From: Saccoglossus kowalevskii
Taxonomy: Eukaryota; Hemichordata; Enteropneusta; Harrimaniidae
Assembly (NCBI RefSeq): GCF_000003605.2
Contig: NW_003108085.1
Span: forward strand, 137,702 to 177,713
Direction of reading: 5' to 3'
Length of the DNA: 40,012 nucleotides
Part shown: one piece after another, positions 1 through 10,574 of the stretch
Layout of the letters: each line of letters opens with the position of its first letter
Position numbering within the stretch: the first letter of the stretch is position 1
Notes under the pieces: generated by a model
What the model saw: the letters and a program-made list of their open reading frames with translations, nothing else
Databases searched by the model: none
What the model was told of the DNA's origin: nothing
Position numbers and translations under genes: made by a program

Positions 1-2083
1 GCATTCTTACCAATAGCATGGCAGCAGCTCATCTCAAAAAAGCATTCTTACCAATAGCATGGCAGCAGCTCATCTCAAAAAAGCATTCTTACCAATAGCA
101 TGGCAGCAGCTCATCTCAAAAAAGCATTCTTACCAATAGCATGGCAGCAGCTCATCTCAAAAATGCATTCTGACCAATAGCATGGCAGCAGCTCATCTCA
201 TAAAAGCATTCTGACCAATAGCATGGCAGCAGCTCATCTCATAAAAAGCATTCTAACCAATAGCGTGGCAGCAGCTCATCTCAAAAAAGCATTCTGACAA
301 ATAGCATGGCAGCAGTTCATCTCAAAAAAGCATTTTGACCAATAGCATTGCAGCAGCTCATTTAAAAAAAGCATTCTGACCAATAGCGTGGCAGCAGCTC
401 ATCTCAAAAAAGCATTTTGACCAATAGCATGGCAGCAGCTCATCTCATAAAAGCATTCTAACCAATAGCATGGCAGCAGCTCATCTCAAAAATGCATTTT
501 AACCAATAGCATGGCAGCAGCTCATCTCAAAAATGCATTCTGACCAATAGCATGGCAGCAGCTCATCTCAAAAAAGCATTCTAACCAATAGTATGCCAGC
601 AGCTCATCTCAGAAATGCATTCGGACAAATAGCATGGCAGCAGCTCATCTCAAAAAAGCATTCTGACCAATAGCGTGGCAGCAGCTCATCTCAAAAAAGC
701 ATTCTTACCAATAGCATGGCAGCAGCTCATCTCAAAAATGCATTCTGACCAATAGCGTGGCAGCAGCTCATCTCAAAATAGCATTCTGACCAATAGCATG
801 GCAGCAGCTCATCTCAAAAATGCATTCTGACCAATAGCGTGGCAGCAGCTCATCTCAGAAATACATTCTGACCAATAGCGTGGCAGCAGCTCATCTCAGA
901 AATGCATTCTGACCAATAGCATGGCAGCAGCTCATCTCAAAAAAGCATTCTTACCAATAGCATGGCAGCAGCTCATCTCAAAAAAGCATTCTTACCAATA
1001 GCATGGCAGCAGCTCATCTCAAAAATGCATTCTGACCAATAGCATGGCAGCAGCTCATCTCATAAAAGCATTCTGACCAATAGCATGGCAGCAGCTCATC
1101 TCATAAAAAGCATTCTAACCAATAGCGTGGCAGCAGCTCATCTCAAAAAAGCATTCTGACAAATAGCATGGCAGCAGCTCATCTCAAAAAGCATTCTGAC
1201 CAATAGCATGGCAGCAACTCATCTCAAAAATGCATTCTTACCAATAGCATGGCAGCAGCTCATCTCAAAAATGCATTCTGACCAATAGCATGGCAGCAGC
1301 TCATCTCAAAAAAGCATTCTTACCAATAGCATGGCAGCAACTCATCTCAAAAATGCATTCTTACCAATAGCATGGCAGCAGCTCATCTCAAAAATGCATT
1401 CTGACCAATAGCATGGCAGCAGCTCATCTCATAAAAGCATTCTGACCAATAGCATGGCAGCAGCTCATCTCATAAAAGCATTCTTACCAATAGCATGGTA
1501 GCAGCTCATCTCAAAAAAGCATTCTTACCAATAGCATGGCAGCAGCTCATCTCAAAAAGCATTCTGACCAATAGCATGGCAGCAGCTCATCTCAAAAATG
1601 CATTCTGACCAATAGCATGGCAGCAGCTCATCTCATAAAAGCATTTTGACCAATAGCATTGCAGCAGCTCATTTAAAAAAAGCATTCTGACCAATAGCGT
1701 GGCAGCAGCTCATCTCAAAAAGCATTCTGACCAATAGCATGACAGCAGCTCATCACAAAAAAGCATTCTAACCAATAGCATGACAGCAGCTCATCTCAAA
1801 AATAACTTCTTACTAATAGCATGGCAGCAGTTCATCTCAAAAAAGCATTTTGACCAATAGCATTGCAGCAGCTCATTTAAAAAAAGCATTCTGACCAATA
1901 GCGTGGCAGCAGCTCATCTCAAAAAAGCATTCTTACCAATAGCATGACAGCAGCTCATCTCAAAAATACATTCTGACCAATAGCATGGCAGCAGCTCATT
2001 TCAAAAAAACCTTCTGACCAATAGCGTGACAGCAGCTCATCTCAAAAAAGCATTCTAACCAATAGCATGGCAGCAGCTCATCA
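1..2083. repeat. 41-bp minisatellite, about 50 copies, intronic in TTC21B
   Basis: The unit runs from GCATTCTKACCAATAGC through ATGGCAGCAGCTCATCTC to an A-rich tail, about 41 bp (40-42 with A-run variation). It repeats head to tail from base 1, so the array is cut by the left edge. Variants recur in blocks (CATGG or CGTGG, TTACC or TGACC or TAACC), and longer stretches repeat as groups (for example around 180-400 and 1040-1200), suggesting higher-order duplication. The array ends about 195 bp before a TTC21B exon, so it lies in an intron. No long open frame crosses it. Confidence 0.97.
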
Positions 2084-2091
2084 TAAATTAT

Positions 2092-2183
2092 AGGAAAACA
2101 GGTATATTCGCTGGATTTTATTTTCACAGAACCACTCCTTCAGCAAAAATTAATTCCAAGCGAAAATAAAGCATTCTACAGTA
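2092..2183. mobile_element. MITE family A, half element (A1)
   Basis: Sequence from about AGGTATATTCGCTGG to GCATTCTACAGTA matches the right half of complete family A elements at 17210 and 19482. The left half is missing, and the minisatellite ends where it would be. Confidence 0.75.
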
Positions 2184-2277
2184 TATGAATGTTAACTCCT
2201 TAACTTATCTATGAATAATATGTGTGGAATCATGCCATTGAGAGAATGTTACTACATTATATACCTTTATTTTACAG

Positions 2278-2398
2278 TCTTGTTGCAAAGCCTATGAATA
2301 TATGGGTTTTATAATGGAGAAGGAGCAGTCATACAGAGACGCAGCAATGAATTATGAGAAAGCATGGAAATATGGAAACCAGTCAAGTCCAACTATTG
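2278..2398 (+). CDS. TTC21B: TTC21B penultimate coding exon
   Basis: The acceptor is TTTTACAG ending at 2277 and the donor is G|GTAAGG at 2399. It encodes 40 codons plus one base. The motif [18 protein letters not shown] is the TPR helix pair typical of the IFT139 C-terminus. Confidence 0.92.
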
Positions 2399-3914
2399 GT
2401 AAGGATTTTTGTCTTGTCTCAGTTTCCCCCAATTTATTAGTTCCCAGTGTGCTATCACTTGGAAACTGAGTTTTTTTCGTTTTTGTTGTCTTATTAATAT
2501 ATAAAATCTGGAGATTATTTACATCAAAAAAATTTGCAAAACATATCAACCTTGGAATCAATAAAGGTTACTGTTGTGTTGGGATTCCTTCCATCAATTA
2601 AAACTGATCAGAACAAATTTGTCCTGAAAATATCATTTTTAGATCACTACACAATTTTTGTTCAATCGGGTCGTTGCTTAAATTGAGTTCAATACACTTT
2701 GGTTCCAGGCCAAACTGAGTCAAATACACTTAGGTCAAATTGGGTCAAAAATCAAACTCAGTCAAATACATTTGGACAAAGGTCAAACTGAGTTCAATAC
2801 ACTTTGGTCCCAGGCAAAACGGAATCAGATATACTTGAGTCAAGCTGAGTCAAATCAAAGTCGAACTGAGTCAAATAAGCCTAGGTCAAAGGTTCAATTG
2901 AGTCAAATGCACTCAGGTCAATGGTCGATCTGAGCCAGCCACACTTCAGCCAAAGGTCAAGCTGAGCCAAATACACTTGGGACAAAGGTCAAACAAACTT
3001 GGGTCAAAGATCAAACTGAGCCAAACACACTTGGGTCAAGGGTCAAACTGAATCAAACACACTTGGGTCAAAAGTCAAACTGGGTCAAATAACACTTAGG
3101 TCAAAGGTCAAACAGAGTCTAATACACTTGCGTCAGAGGTCCAACTGAAGCCAACAACACTGGGGTCAATATTAAGCAAATATTAATAATTACATATTAA
3201 ATAGTATTATACCCCACAACCCAGAGGGGAAAATATATATATATACTAGTGCCCGAATTAGGCCATGCAATATGTGTTTTATAACACATTACACGTTCAT
3301 ACTAGGAAGGTGCATAGATCGTCTGCCGTCTTCTTCTCGACGTCTGCTAGCGGTGTCCCGATTTCTTCACAAAACGATGTAAAGACGCTTATAGAAAACC
3401 TGATTGCGTCCTCCGTCTTCAGTTCTTTATTTCCTACTAGTGTGTCAAGTTCTTCTGAACTAAAGCTAAATCGTCCAGTCTTTCGAGACGGACCATCGAT
3501 ATCAGCGACCAAACTAGCAGACGACATATTGGAAATCACATGATCAGGTGACGAGTGACGTCATCCCTGGGCACTAGTTGATGTACTCGTCTTCCTAGGG
3601 AACTAGTAATTTCCCTGGCACTACTATGGTAATTTAGTCGAAAACATGTGATCCTGTCTTGACCATTTACAGTACAGTATTAACGATTGATGTGTTATGA
3701 TGTGAATTATTCCATGGTAAGAAGTACAGAAATAATAATACATTTGTAATGTCATTTCTTGTTTGCAGGTTACAAGTTGGCATTCAATTATTTGAAAGCT
3801 AAGCGATACGTAGATGCTATTGATGTGAGCCATAGAGTGCTTGCCGGACATCCAAACTATCCCAAAATGAGAAAAGATATACTTGATAAAGCAAGAAGTC
3901 TCCTAAGAGTCTGA
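2278..3914 (+). CDS. TTC21B: TTC21B / IFT139, C-terminal two exons (partial)
   Basis: This is the 3' end of tetratricopeptide repeat protein 21B (IFT139), a subunit of the IFT-A complex that drives retrograde transport in cilia. Two exons, 2278-2398 and 3769-3914, join across a phase 1 intron and give 88 residues ending in TGA at 3912-3914. The peptide includes [16 protein letters not shown], then [20 protein letters not shown] and [12 protein letters not shown], closely matching the conserved C-terminus of animal TTC21B as I remember it. The alternating helical pattern fits the last TPR units. The vertebrate protein is about 1,300 residues, so most of the gene lies left of the window. TTC21A is the closest alternative, but the C-terminus reads as 21B. 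Confidence 0.93.
2640..3175. repeat. Degenerate ~30-bp tandem repeat in the last TTC21B intron
   Basis: Words such as GGTCAAACTGAGTCAAATAC and ACACTTGGGTCAA recur every 25-35 bp with many substitutions and indels. It is an old, decayed minisatellite about 0.5 kb long, lying between the two TTC21B exons. Confidence 0.85.
3245..3578 (-). pseudogene. Possible Crypton/KIAA1958-like recombinase fragment inside a 10-bp inverted repeat
   Basis: A minus-strand open frame (3539 to 3297, 80 residues) has a protein-like composition. Its C-terminal half reads [17 protein letters not shown], then [15 protein letters not shown], then [12 protein letters not shown]. This follows the pattern of the N-terminal core-binding region of Crypton-derived tyrosine recombinases (KIAA1958/ZMYM type): Thr followed by a helix ending in F..F, a short loop, then 'T..DL..FL'. 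The frame stops before any catalytic region. A perfect inverted repeat (ACTAGTGCCC at 3245-3254, GGGCACTAGT at 3569-3578) brackets it. I am reading a family pattern from memory. It may be a captured fragment in a MITE or a chance frame. Confidence 0.35.
3769..3914 (+). CDS. TTC21B: TTC21B terminal coding exon
   Basis: The acceptor GTTTGCAG ends at 3768. The split glycine codon G|GT is completed, and 47 further codons run to TGA at 3912. The end, DKARSLLRV, matches the conserved terminus of the family. Confidence 0.93.
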
Positions 3915-4095
3915 ATGAAAAAAAAGATATGATGTTGACAGTTGTAGCAATTTTAATGCTTGGATTTAATTTCATTTAAATTTTTCATTGAAGGGTAAAT
4001 CTGTAAAAATTAAAAATATTTGTCATTTGTTTAACATACAAATCAGTGAGAATACAGATTGTTGTTTTCAATAAATTGTAGGTCGTATATAAAGA
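3915..4095 (+). other. TTC21B: TTC21B 3' UTR with poly(A) signal
   Basis: AT-rich sequence follows the stop. A canonical AATAAA at 4070-4075, 156 bp after the stop, is the first strong polyadenylation signal. The cleavage site is inferred. Confidence 0.6.
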
Positions 4096-4296
4096 ATTAT
4101 TTTTATATATCTGGCAAAGGAACTAAAAGAATTTAATTTTCTGTGAAAAGCTGTTTTTTTTTTTTTGTATTTGCTCACATCGTGTTTGCATTCTTTTGAA
4201 TATTCCATTATTTAGAGTAAACAAATTCCGGATTATTGATGTTATATTCAAACACTTTGTTTACATTGGATGCTGAAGCACTATAGCATGTGACCG

Positions 4297-4675
4297 AATA
4301 GGTGATTTTCCGTACAATTGCGAGATCTCGCGAGATGCATGAAAGACGCGCGTCGAACGTCTGCCGCAAAAATCAAACGATTTGATTTTGAACTAAAATT
4401 TCTTTATTTCGTAGCTTACATTGACCGGCCGATCTTCGACAGAGGAATATTGCTTCCGAATACCCTTACTTAATTGAAATTGTCTATCATCAAATGTGAA
4501 CAGCACATTATTAAGCATGGAAATGTCCCCAAAATACTTTCGCGTTTGTCGAATCCCACGCGATGTTTGACGCCACTACGACGCTATGACCTTTGTTTGT
4601 CCTGTTTTTACGTTCGATTTCACGCATAACGCGTGATTCTCGCAGTGAACGGAAAATGGTCTATTGGATTCTGTC
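4297..4675 (+). mobile_element. MITE family C, copy 1
   Basis: An element of about 375 bp with imperfect terminal inverted repeats (left GGTGATTTTCCGTACAATTG; the right end reverse-complements to GACCATTTTCCGTTCACTGC), bounded by AATA/TATT. Other copies lie at 7092, 22756 and 29751. The interior holds CGCGAGATCTCGCGA-type palindromic sequence and no transposase. Confidence 0.9.
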
Positions 4676-4756
4676 CATGATTGCGAATGTTCGCACGTCA
4701 CAAAATATTTTGTTGTTGTCATTTTAAGCTCTTAAGATATTAATTTTAAGGTTAAC

Positions 4757-4864
4757 ATGAGAATACCGCAAAGTATGTACTCAGGCAGTACAGGATTGCA
4801 TTGATTTTCGCTATACGTGGGATCATCGTGTACTGCCTTTGTGCATACTTTACGGTATTCTCAT
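4757..4864. repeat. 39-bp-arm inverted repeat (hairpin)
   Basis: Left arm 4757-4795 begins ATGAGAATACCGCAAAGTAT. Right arm 4826-4864 ends ATACTTTACGGTATTCTCAT. The arms pair over 39 bp with about four mismatches and one G.U-type position, around a 30-base loop. Either a small foldback element or a hairpin-forming transcript. Confidence 0.85.
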
Positions 4865-5567
4865 GATAATAAAAATGACTAAAACTTTGCTATCTAGACA
4901 TATACAAAATAAGAGGATTTTAGAGTTTGCAAGAACAATTTTGCGACTTCTTTATCTTAACCTTCTCATCACCAGTTCCCTCTTTTCATCACAAATTCAT
5001 AAAATAATCTTGTTTATAGTCTGCACTTTCATTTCAGAGAATTAGGACAAACTAGTCAAATTTTTTGAGTGAAAACTGAAAATTCTAGAAATATTGAAGA
5101 TATATAACAAACAAGTGCTGAATAATTTGGTAGAGAAAGTCAGGTTGTGAAAACGTTTAGAGCTGGCGTTCGATGTGGGTTCCATATGAAAGTATACAAT
5201 TGTTTACACATGCGTTCCATGGTGATGATGGTCAGTAAGGTCTCCAGTCAAATAGTAACATTCGCGCATATATAGAAGTGAAATCATCAGTCTATGAGTA
5301 CCGGTAATCATTTTAGTATTGGTCATCAGTATGTGAGATTTTAAAATAAACTGTCAATTGTTTTTTTGTTTTGTCTTTAAATAATGCATAAAATAGCAAT
5401 TTAACAGCAGTGACAACAATCTTATAATTTAATGGGACATGTTTTACATTTATCTTAATAATTTGGTCACAGTTTGTTTTCACACATGCCCTTGCATACC
5501 AATTATACACAATTCATTCACAAAGTATCAACAATTTGCAAAGACTTTCATGAAACTGTAGTTAAGT

Positions 5568-5734
5568 TTAAAGCGGGGGGGAGTCGTCACCTGCGCATGT
5601 GTCAGATAACCATAGTGTGTCATTGTTTACAAACAAGCGTCTACCCATGAGCCTTTGCATTTTTACCGTGTGTTGTTATCGTCGCTTGGGACTCAATTCG
5701 CACGCGTGCGCAGGTGACGACCCTCCCGCTTTAA
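5568..5734. mobile_element. MITE family D, copy 1, TTAA-flanked
   Basis: The left end TTAA|AGCGGGGGGGAGTCGTCACC mirrors the right end GGTGACGACCCTCCCGCT|TTAA. The element is 167 bp including both TTAA sites. TTAA duplication is the mark of piggyBac-type targeting. A second copy runs off the right edge at 39889. Confidence 0.85.
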
Positions 5735-5747
5735 GCATAAATACAGG

Positions 5748-5880
5748 GCAGAATTTGATACATTGAAAAAAAATGTTTACAAAGCTGCTCTCTGATTGGT
5801 CTGATTGTTGTGTGTTAAGATTGGATAGCCAATCAGAAACAATCTTGTAAAGTAGCTTCCCATTGACTTCGATCATACTC
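5748..5880. repeat. Repeat family H, copy 1
   Basis: Shares words such as GAATTTGATACAT, TGCTCTCTGATTGG and TAGCCAATCAGA with copies near 20280 (inverted) and 22650. It is about 130 bp with ATTGG/CCAAT on opposing sides. Boundaries are approximate. Confidence 0.65.
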
Positions 5881-6651
5881 ATAAATTGATCTTGGCTAAC
5901 TGTATGCAATACATGCATTTTGAGAGATACTTCCAATTTGTAAATATTTTTAAAATATTGTCAAACAATTTGATATTTACTGTTATTTTCTTCACTGTCT
6001 ATGAATATTTTGTGCTTGTACATATTTTAATATTAAATATGCATTGTGATATTAAATCTATTTCAAAATGAAAGAGATTTGATCGTTGTCATTTCTTTGA
6101 TTACTACTAAGCCCCATTGGATAATTGCTACGTTTACACAACAACATTCTATCGAAGCCAAAAAACTGCTCCTCCCCCCAATTAACAGATTATCTCTAAT
6201 GTGTTTACACGGTCGGGCTGAACAAGAGCGGGTATCTGCCATGAAAAGTGTTCTTAATTACGGAAACAACATGGCTGAAAACGAATTTGCTGCAGTGCTT
6301 GTATTGGTGTTTATTTTCATGGGATGATGTATAGTATTATCCTGTGTAGCAGAGAAGGATGAGAAACGATTCTGGACAATGTACTGGTGTTAAACAGGAA
6401 TCAGAACAGCTAAAATATGCTAAATGTCTTACTGCCTATTCACAAAAGTTATTGCCATACAAATTAACCTTTTCCAGAAGAAACACGTTGCCATACTGTG
6501 ACTGCTTCTATGATTTTTATCTTTGGTGTCTTTAATAGTTTCTTAAATTTCCATTGATCTATTCAGTCATTCTTTTAAAGTTTTTGACTCGTAATTTTAT
6601 ACGCCATTTTTCTGTTTCCTTTTAGCTATCAATCTAATGCAGTATTTTTTT

Positions 6652-7091
6652 ACTCTGCCAAATGTATATTAGGGCGCATACAGCTTCGTCGAGCAAGAAA
6701 TTGCAAAAGATGTTTCCTCCGCTATAAATGAAATTGATGACTGAGGGCATGATTTTGGCCTCATTTGTGTTTACATAGTCAGAGCCATGTCGGGCCCAAT
6801 TCTGCCAAATAGATATTGGGGCGCATACAGCTTCGTTGAGCCAGAAATTATAAAAGATGTTGCCTCTGCTATAAATGAAATTGATAACTGAGGGCGTGAT
6901 TTTGGCCTCATTTGTGTTTACATAGTCAGAGCCATGTCGGGCCCAATTCTGCCAAATAGATATTGGGGCACATACAGCTTCGTCGAGCCAGAAATTACAA
7001 AAGATGTTGCCTCCGCTATAAATGAAATTGATGACTGAGGGCGTGATTTTGGCCTCATTTGTGTTTACATAGTCAGAGCCATGTCGGGCCC
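6652..7091. repeat. 147-bp unit in three tandem copies
   Basis: TCTGCCAAAT recurs at about 6654, 6801 and 6948, a period of 147 bp. As 147 is 49 codons, one minus-strand frame stays open through all three copies and repeats a 49-residue peptide (contains HGSDYVNTNEAKI and PSVINFIYSGGNIF). The third copy is cut by MITE C copy 2. Confidence 0.9.
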
Positions 7092-7452
7092 AATAGGTGA
7101 TTTTCCGAAAAATTGCGAGATCTCGCGAGATGCATGAAAGACGCGCGTCGAACGTCTGCCGCAAAAATCGAACGATTTGATTTTGAACTAGAATTTCGCA
7201 GCTTACATTGACCGGCCGATCTTCGACAGAGGAATATTGCTTCCGAATACCCTCACTTAATCGAAATTGCCTATCACCAAATGTGGACAGCACATTATTA
7301 AGCATGGAATTGTCCCCGAAATACTTTCGCGTTTGTCGAATCCCACGCGATGTTTGACGCGACTACGACGCTATGACCTTTGTTTGTCCTGTTTTTACGT
7401 TCGATTTCACGCATAATGCGTGATTCTCGCAGTGTACGGAAAATGGTCTATT
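7092..7452 (+). mobile_element. MITE family C, copy 2
   Basis: A full-length family C copy in the same orientation as copy 1, about 360 bp, inserted directly at the end of the third 147-bp unit. The minus-strand open frame crosses the junction, giving a chimeric 223-codon frame (7305 to 6634) that I do not call a gene. Confidence 0.9.
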
Positions 7453-7601
7453 CTATCAGAGCTCAACTCTGAAGGTCTATTGGAGCTGTACGTGGATACA
7501 CAGCCGTTTTCGCTGACTCAAGCCACAAGGCTCCAATATAATGCTGTCTTGTATATGCAGCAAATATAGTTGATATATTGTCAGGGTTGTTTATCCGTAC
7601 T

Positions 7602-7734
7602 TTAAAGTGTGTTAGTCGTCGCGCAGCGCGTGTTTGAATTTCATGTAAATAAACAATGTATTTTACACGCGTTGTATACGTCGCTATGAATCCCATATCG
7701 AACAGGACGCGGCACAACGACTGCCACCCTTTAA
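7602..7734. mobile_element. MITE family G, copy 1, TTAA-flanked
   Basis: Left TTAA|AGTGTGTTAGTCGTCG mirrors right CGACTGCCACCCT|TTAA. The interior word ATATCGAACAGG is shared with the copy at 18534. Confidence 0.75.
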
Positions 7735-9376
7735 CATATTGTAGATAATGTAAGTTGATATATTGTGGTGGTGTTTATGGTATTCTAATCCTATATTTTT
7801 ATGATGCATATTTGGGCTGGAAACATTTTCTAAATAATTTCCTGACAGAGGGGAAAGTTCACAGAGGGTCGGCAAGGGGTATTTTCGTTAGCTGTAATCA
7901 ATTGCTTGTATTTTCGTAATAATGTAATTTAAGTAAATAAAAAACGGAAATTCGTAGACATGGACAAGGTGTAAAATGTGATCAGCTATTTTATTCGTCT
8001 GTAATTTGTACAAAGATCTTATTTTTTGTAAGCGTATAAAGCATTTTTCACGCTGAATGCTGCTTCTCGTGCACAATCTCCGAGTCCAATTTTGATTCTT
8101 AAACACAAATTATAAAATATATTATAGAAATGTAAAATTTAATTAGCAATTTGCTTTATCTGTAAAGTGTAAAAACCTATTTTTTACTGAAAATTTGAAC
8201 ATGTCATTTTATTTCCTGTAAAAAGGTAAAATGCCTTTTTTCTTTCCTGTAACTTATACCAGCTACCCCCCCCCCCCTTCACAGGCATGAAGAAACCTGC
8301 AGTGATGTGTGAGATGTGAGAGAACCAGATCTCCGAATATTGCTCAGGCGATTGTACCTGGGCATTGTGGGATACCCATATACAAAGATGTACAGAAAAG
8401 TGCACCAACTTTTTGTCGGGAACAATTCTTGCAATTTTGGCGTGGCACCTCAAAAAATATCATGCGGTAACAAGGACCATGCGCCATCCTGCGGTAAACT
8501 ATTGCCTGAGACTGATGGTGAAGAAATGCTCAAAAACCTATGAAGTCTGACGCGTGGGGGCGCTTGTCTAGCAGACCGTTGCGTGGTTACATGGCGTGGT
8601 TATGTATCCTGACAATCAGCCAATTATTCGTACCTCGGGGCCTCCATAATGCCACAGTGTGGAGGGATTGTGATAAAACGCGTAATCATTTCAGATAAAT
8701 TGTTTACCAGTCAATAAAAATCACACATTGTAAAGCAGAGTTTGTTTTGTTACCCGTTAAAAGATCTACCCGTAAAATTGACAAATCGCTGCTTTATTTA
8801 CAGGGGAGGTAAATCGTTATGTGAGTGCATAAACGGCGAAAGCATGCTTCCGCGGTAACATGGCTGCCATTTATACACTCAAATAGACACACACCAAAAA
8901 AACAAAAACAAGAAGGAGAGACTCTATGCAAGTCTACACCCACCCCTTCCAATAAAACTAATGCCAGAATATTAGTTTAGGCAAATAAATAATTATAACT
9001 CGTCAAAAATAAAATAAAATAAAATTTCCGAAAATAAATTCATAATATAAGCCGAGTATTAGATATACTAGTAAAATTGATGGAATGTCGTCACCTCCTC
9101 TCCCATTACCTGTCCCACATAGTCGAGGTGGCGGTCTTTATTGTCGCTCATTGTTTTTTTCTACTTACTTTACTCAACAATTTTCAAACTGGCACCAGGG
9201 ATTGTCACACGCACGAGTCCGGTCAAGGGTCAACTGCGGACGTGACGACGACGGCTATTCTCCTTCCCCGAGTTCCTTGCGGTTAGATCACCGAAATTAT
9301 ATATTCGTAGAAACAGAACTCAGCCTGAGAGATTGATCGACGGCATGCTGTCACATGTACATCACGACAGCTTTAG
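7735..9376. other. Intergenic stretch without a recognised gene
   Basis: AT-rich sequence with a poly-C run at about 8265-8278 and scattered short open frames (8316-8550, 9077-9336) that lack family resemblance or splice context. I see no exon here. Confidence 0.6.
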
Positions 9377-9419
9377 AACACGGTTACTAAAAAACTACTG
9401 CTTTTTTAGTAACCGTGTT
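9377..9419. repeat. Perfect 18-bp hairpin, 7-base loop
   Basis: AACACGGTTACTAAAAAA (9377-9394) and TTTTTTAGTAACCGTGTT (9402-9419) are exact reverse complements around CTACTGC. Too short for a typical animal miRNA precursor. Probably a foldback remnant. Confidence 0.95.
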
Positions 9420-9792
9420 TAAAACAAGTAAATAATAGCAATCGCAGAAAAAAAAGTTTCACAAAGCTCAGGACATCAGTGCACGTTTTATTTTATTTGG
9501 ATCTATTATTAAAAAAAAATAGTAAAATTACAATAAATATACAAAATAAAATACACGCCGTTCAATACATAAGATTTTAATCAGGTTGCACGTTCAAGGT
9601 TCTTTGATACAATTCCACTTTATCATGAGAGCATTCTGAGATTACAAAAAACAAGACAATTATTAATTTGAAAAACTACTATGCTCAAGTGACAATTTTA
9701 TTATGAATATCATTTGTTATGTTCTACAATGTTTTTAAATATGTCTGTGTATATTGTACATTGTTCATTTTTTATTGTTTGTGTAATTGACC

Positions 9793-10249
9793 TTAGGGAC
9801 GACGTCAAATGATCAATGTCGGATAAAAAACTTATTTCCTTTAGTTTGGGGGTGGGGGGATTTTGACCTCAAAAAGTTTCCATCCTACAAAAACGATTTT
9901 ATTTTTTAATGAAGTCAAAAAAATCTTGGAGTTTTTGTAGTTTGTTTTTGTTTTCTATCCAATCATGGACAGAAATAACAGAAAAGGGAAAAAAACAGAA
10001 AAATGGTTTGGTTTGAATGTCAATCTGTGCGTCAAATGAGGTGCATTTGTAAAATCTTTTTACACTCACCCGACAACCAACTGCTACGCAATACTACTGT
10101 CCGATTATCAATTTGTATTTAATGGTGAATGTAGTCTGACGCCATGACCGATATTTATCAATTAAGTTTCAGTGAGGGTAGGGGGGTTGGAAAAAAACTA
10201 AAGGAATTAAGTTTTTTATCCGACATCGATCTTTTGACGTCGTCCCTTA
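9793..10249. mobile_element. MITE family F, Harbinger-like, TTA-flanked
   Basis: Terminal inverted repeats of about 50 bp with only about three mismatches: left TTA|GGGACGACGTCAAATG, right CTTTTGACGTCGTCCC|TTA. A TTA duplication fits the TWA target of PIF/Harbinger transposons. The interior has no transposase. A related end lies at about 30255-30285. Confidence 0.85.
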
Positions 10250-10285
10250 GATGTTATATGACATATATTTCATTTTGTTTCAAAT

Positions 10286-10367
10286 ATTCTATTCTATTCT
10301 ATTCTATTCTATTCTATTCTATTCTATTCTATTCTATTCTATTCTATTCTATTCTATTCTATTCTAT
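10286..10367. repeat. (ATTCT)n microsatellite
   Basis: About 16 uninterrupted ATTCT units. Two overlapping open frames through it (FYSIL repeats) are low-complexity artefacts. Confidence 0.97.
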
Positions 10368-10552
10368 AAAAATAAGGCGAAATTTATTTGCATTTTTAGT
10401 TTCGCTTCCTTTCTTTCTCTTTCTTTTTCGAGAGAGAGAGAACCGAAATATTTGCCGGTGTATCGTCCTACGAAAGTCGTTTTCTGCGCTCAGCGCCCTC
10501 TATTGACGGTATACAGCGCACGTGTGAACTTGTGCTTGATTAAATGCATTTA

Positions 10553-10574
10553 GTAATAATAATAATAATAATCT
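10553..10574. repeat. (AAT)n run followed by CTTTATTG
   Basis: A trinucleotide AAT run leads into ATCTTTATTGTAATC. This arrangement is often seen at tails of retroposed elements, but I cannot identify a family. Confidence 0.5.

Noticed and set aside
1-2083. CRISPR-like array of regularly spaced repeats
   Set aside because: The 41-bp units are contiguous with no unique spacers, and the context is an intron of an animal gene.
3265-3543. Plus-strand 92-codon frame in the TTC21B intron
   Set aside because: It is the antisense shadow of the minus-strand frame with recombinase-like pattern; serine-rich and without a family pattern.
10144-10553. Two 100-120 codon frames with FYSIL repeats
   Set aside because: Generated by the (ATTCT)n microsatellite; no family pattern.
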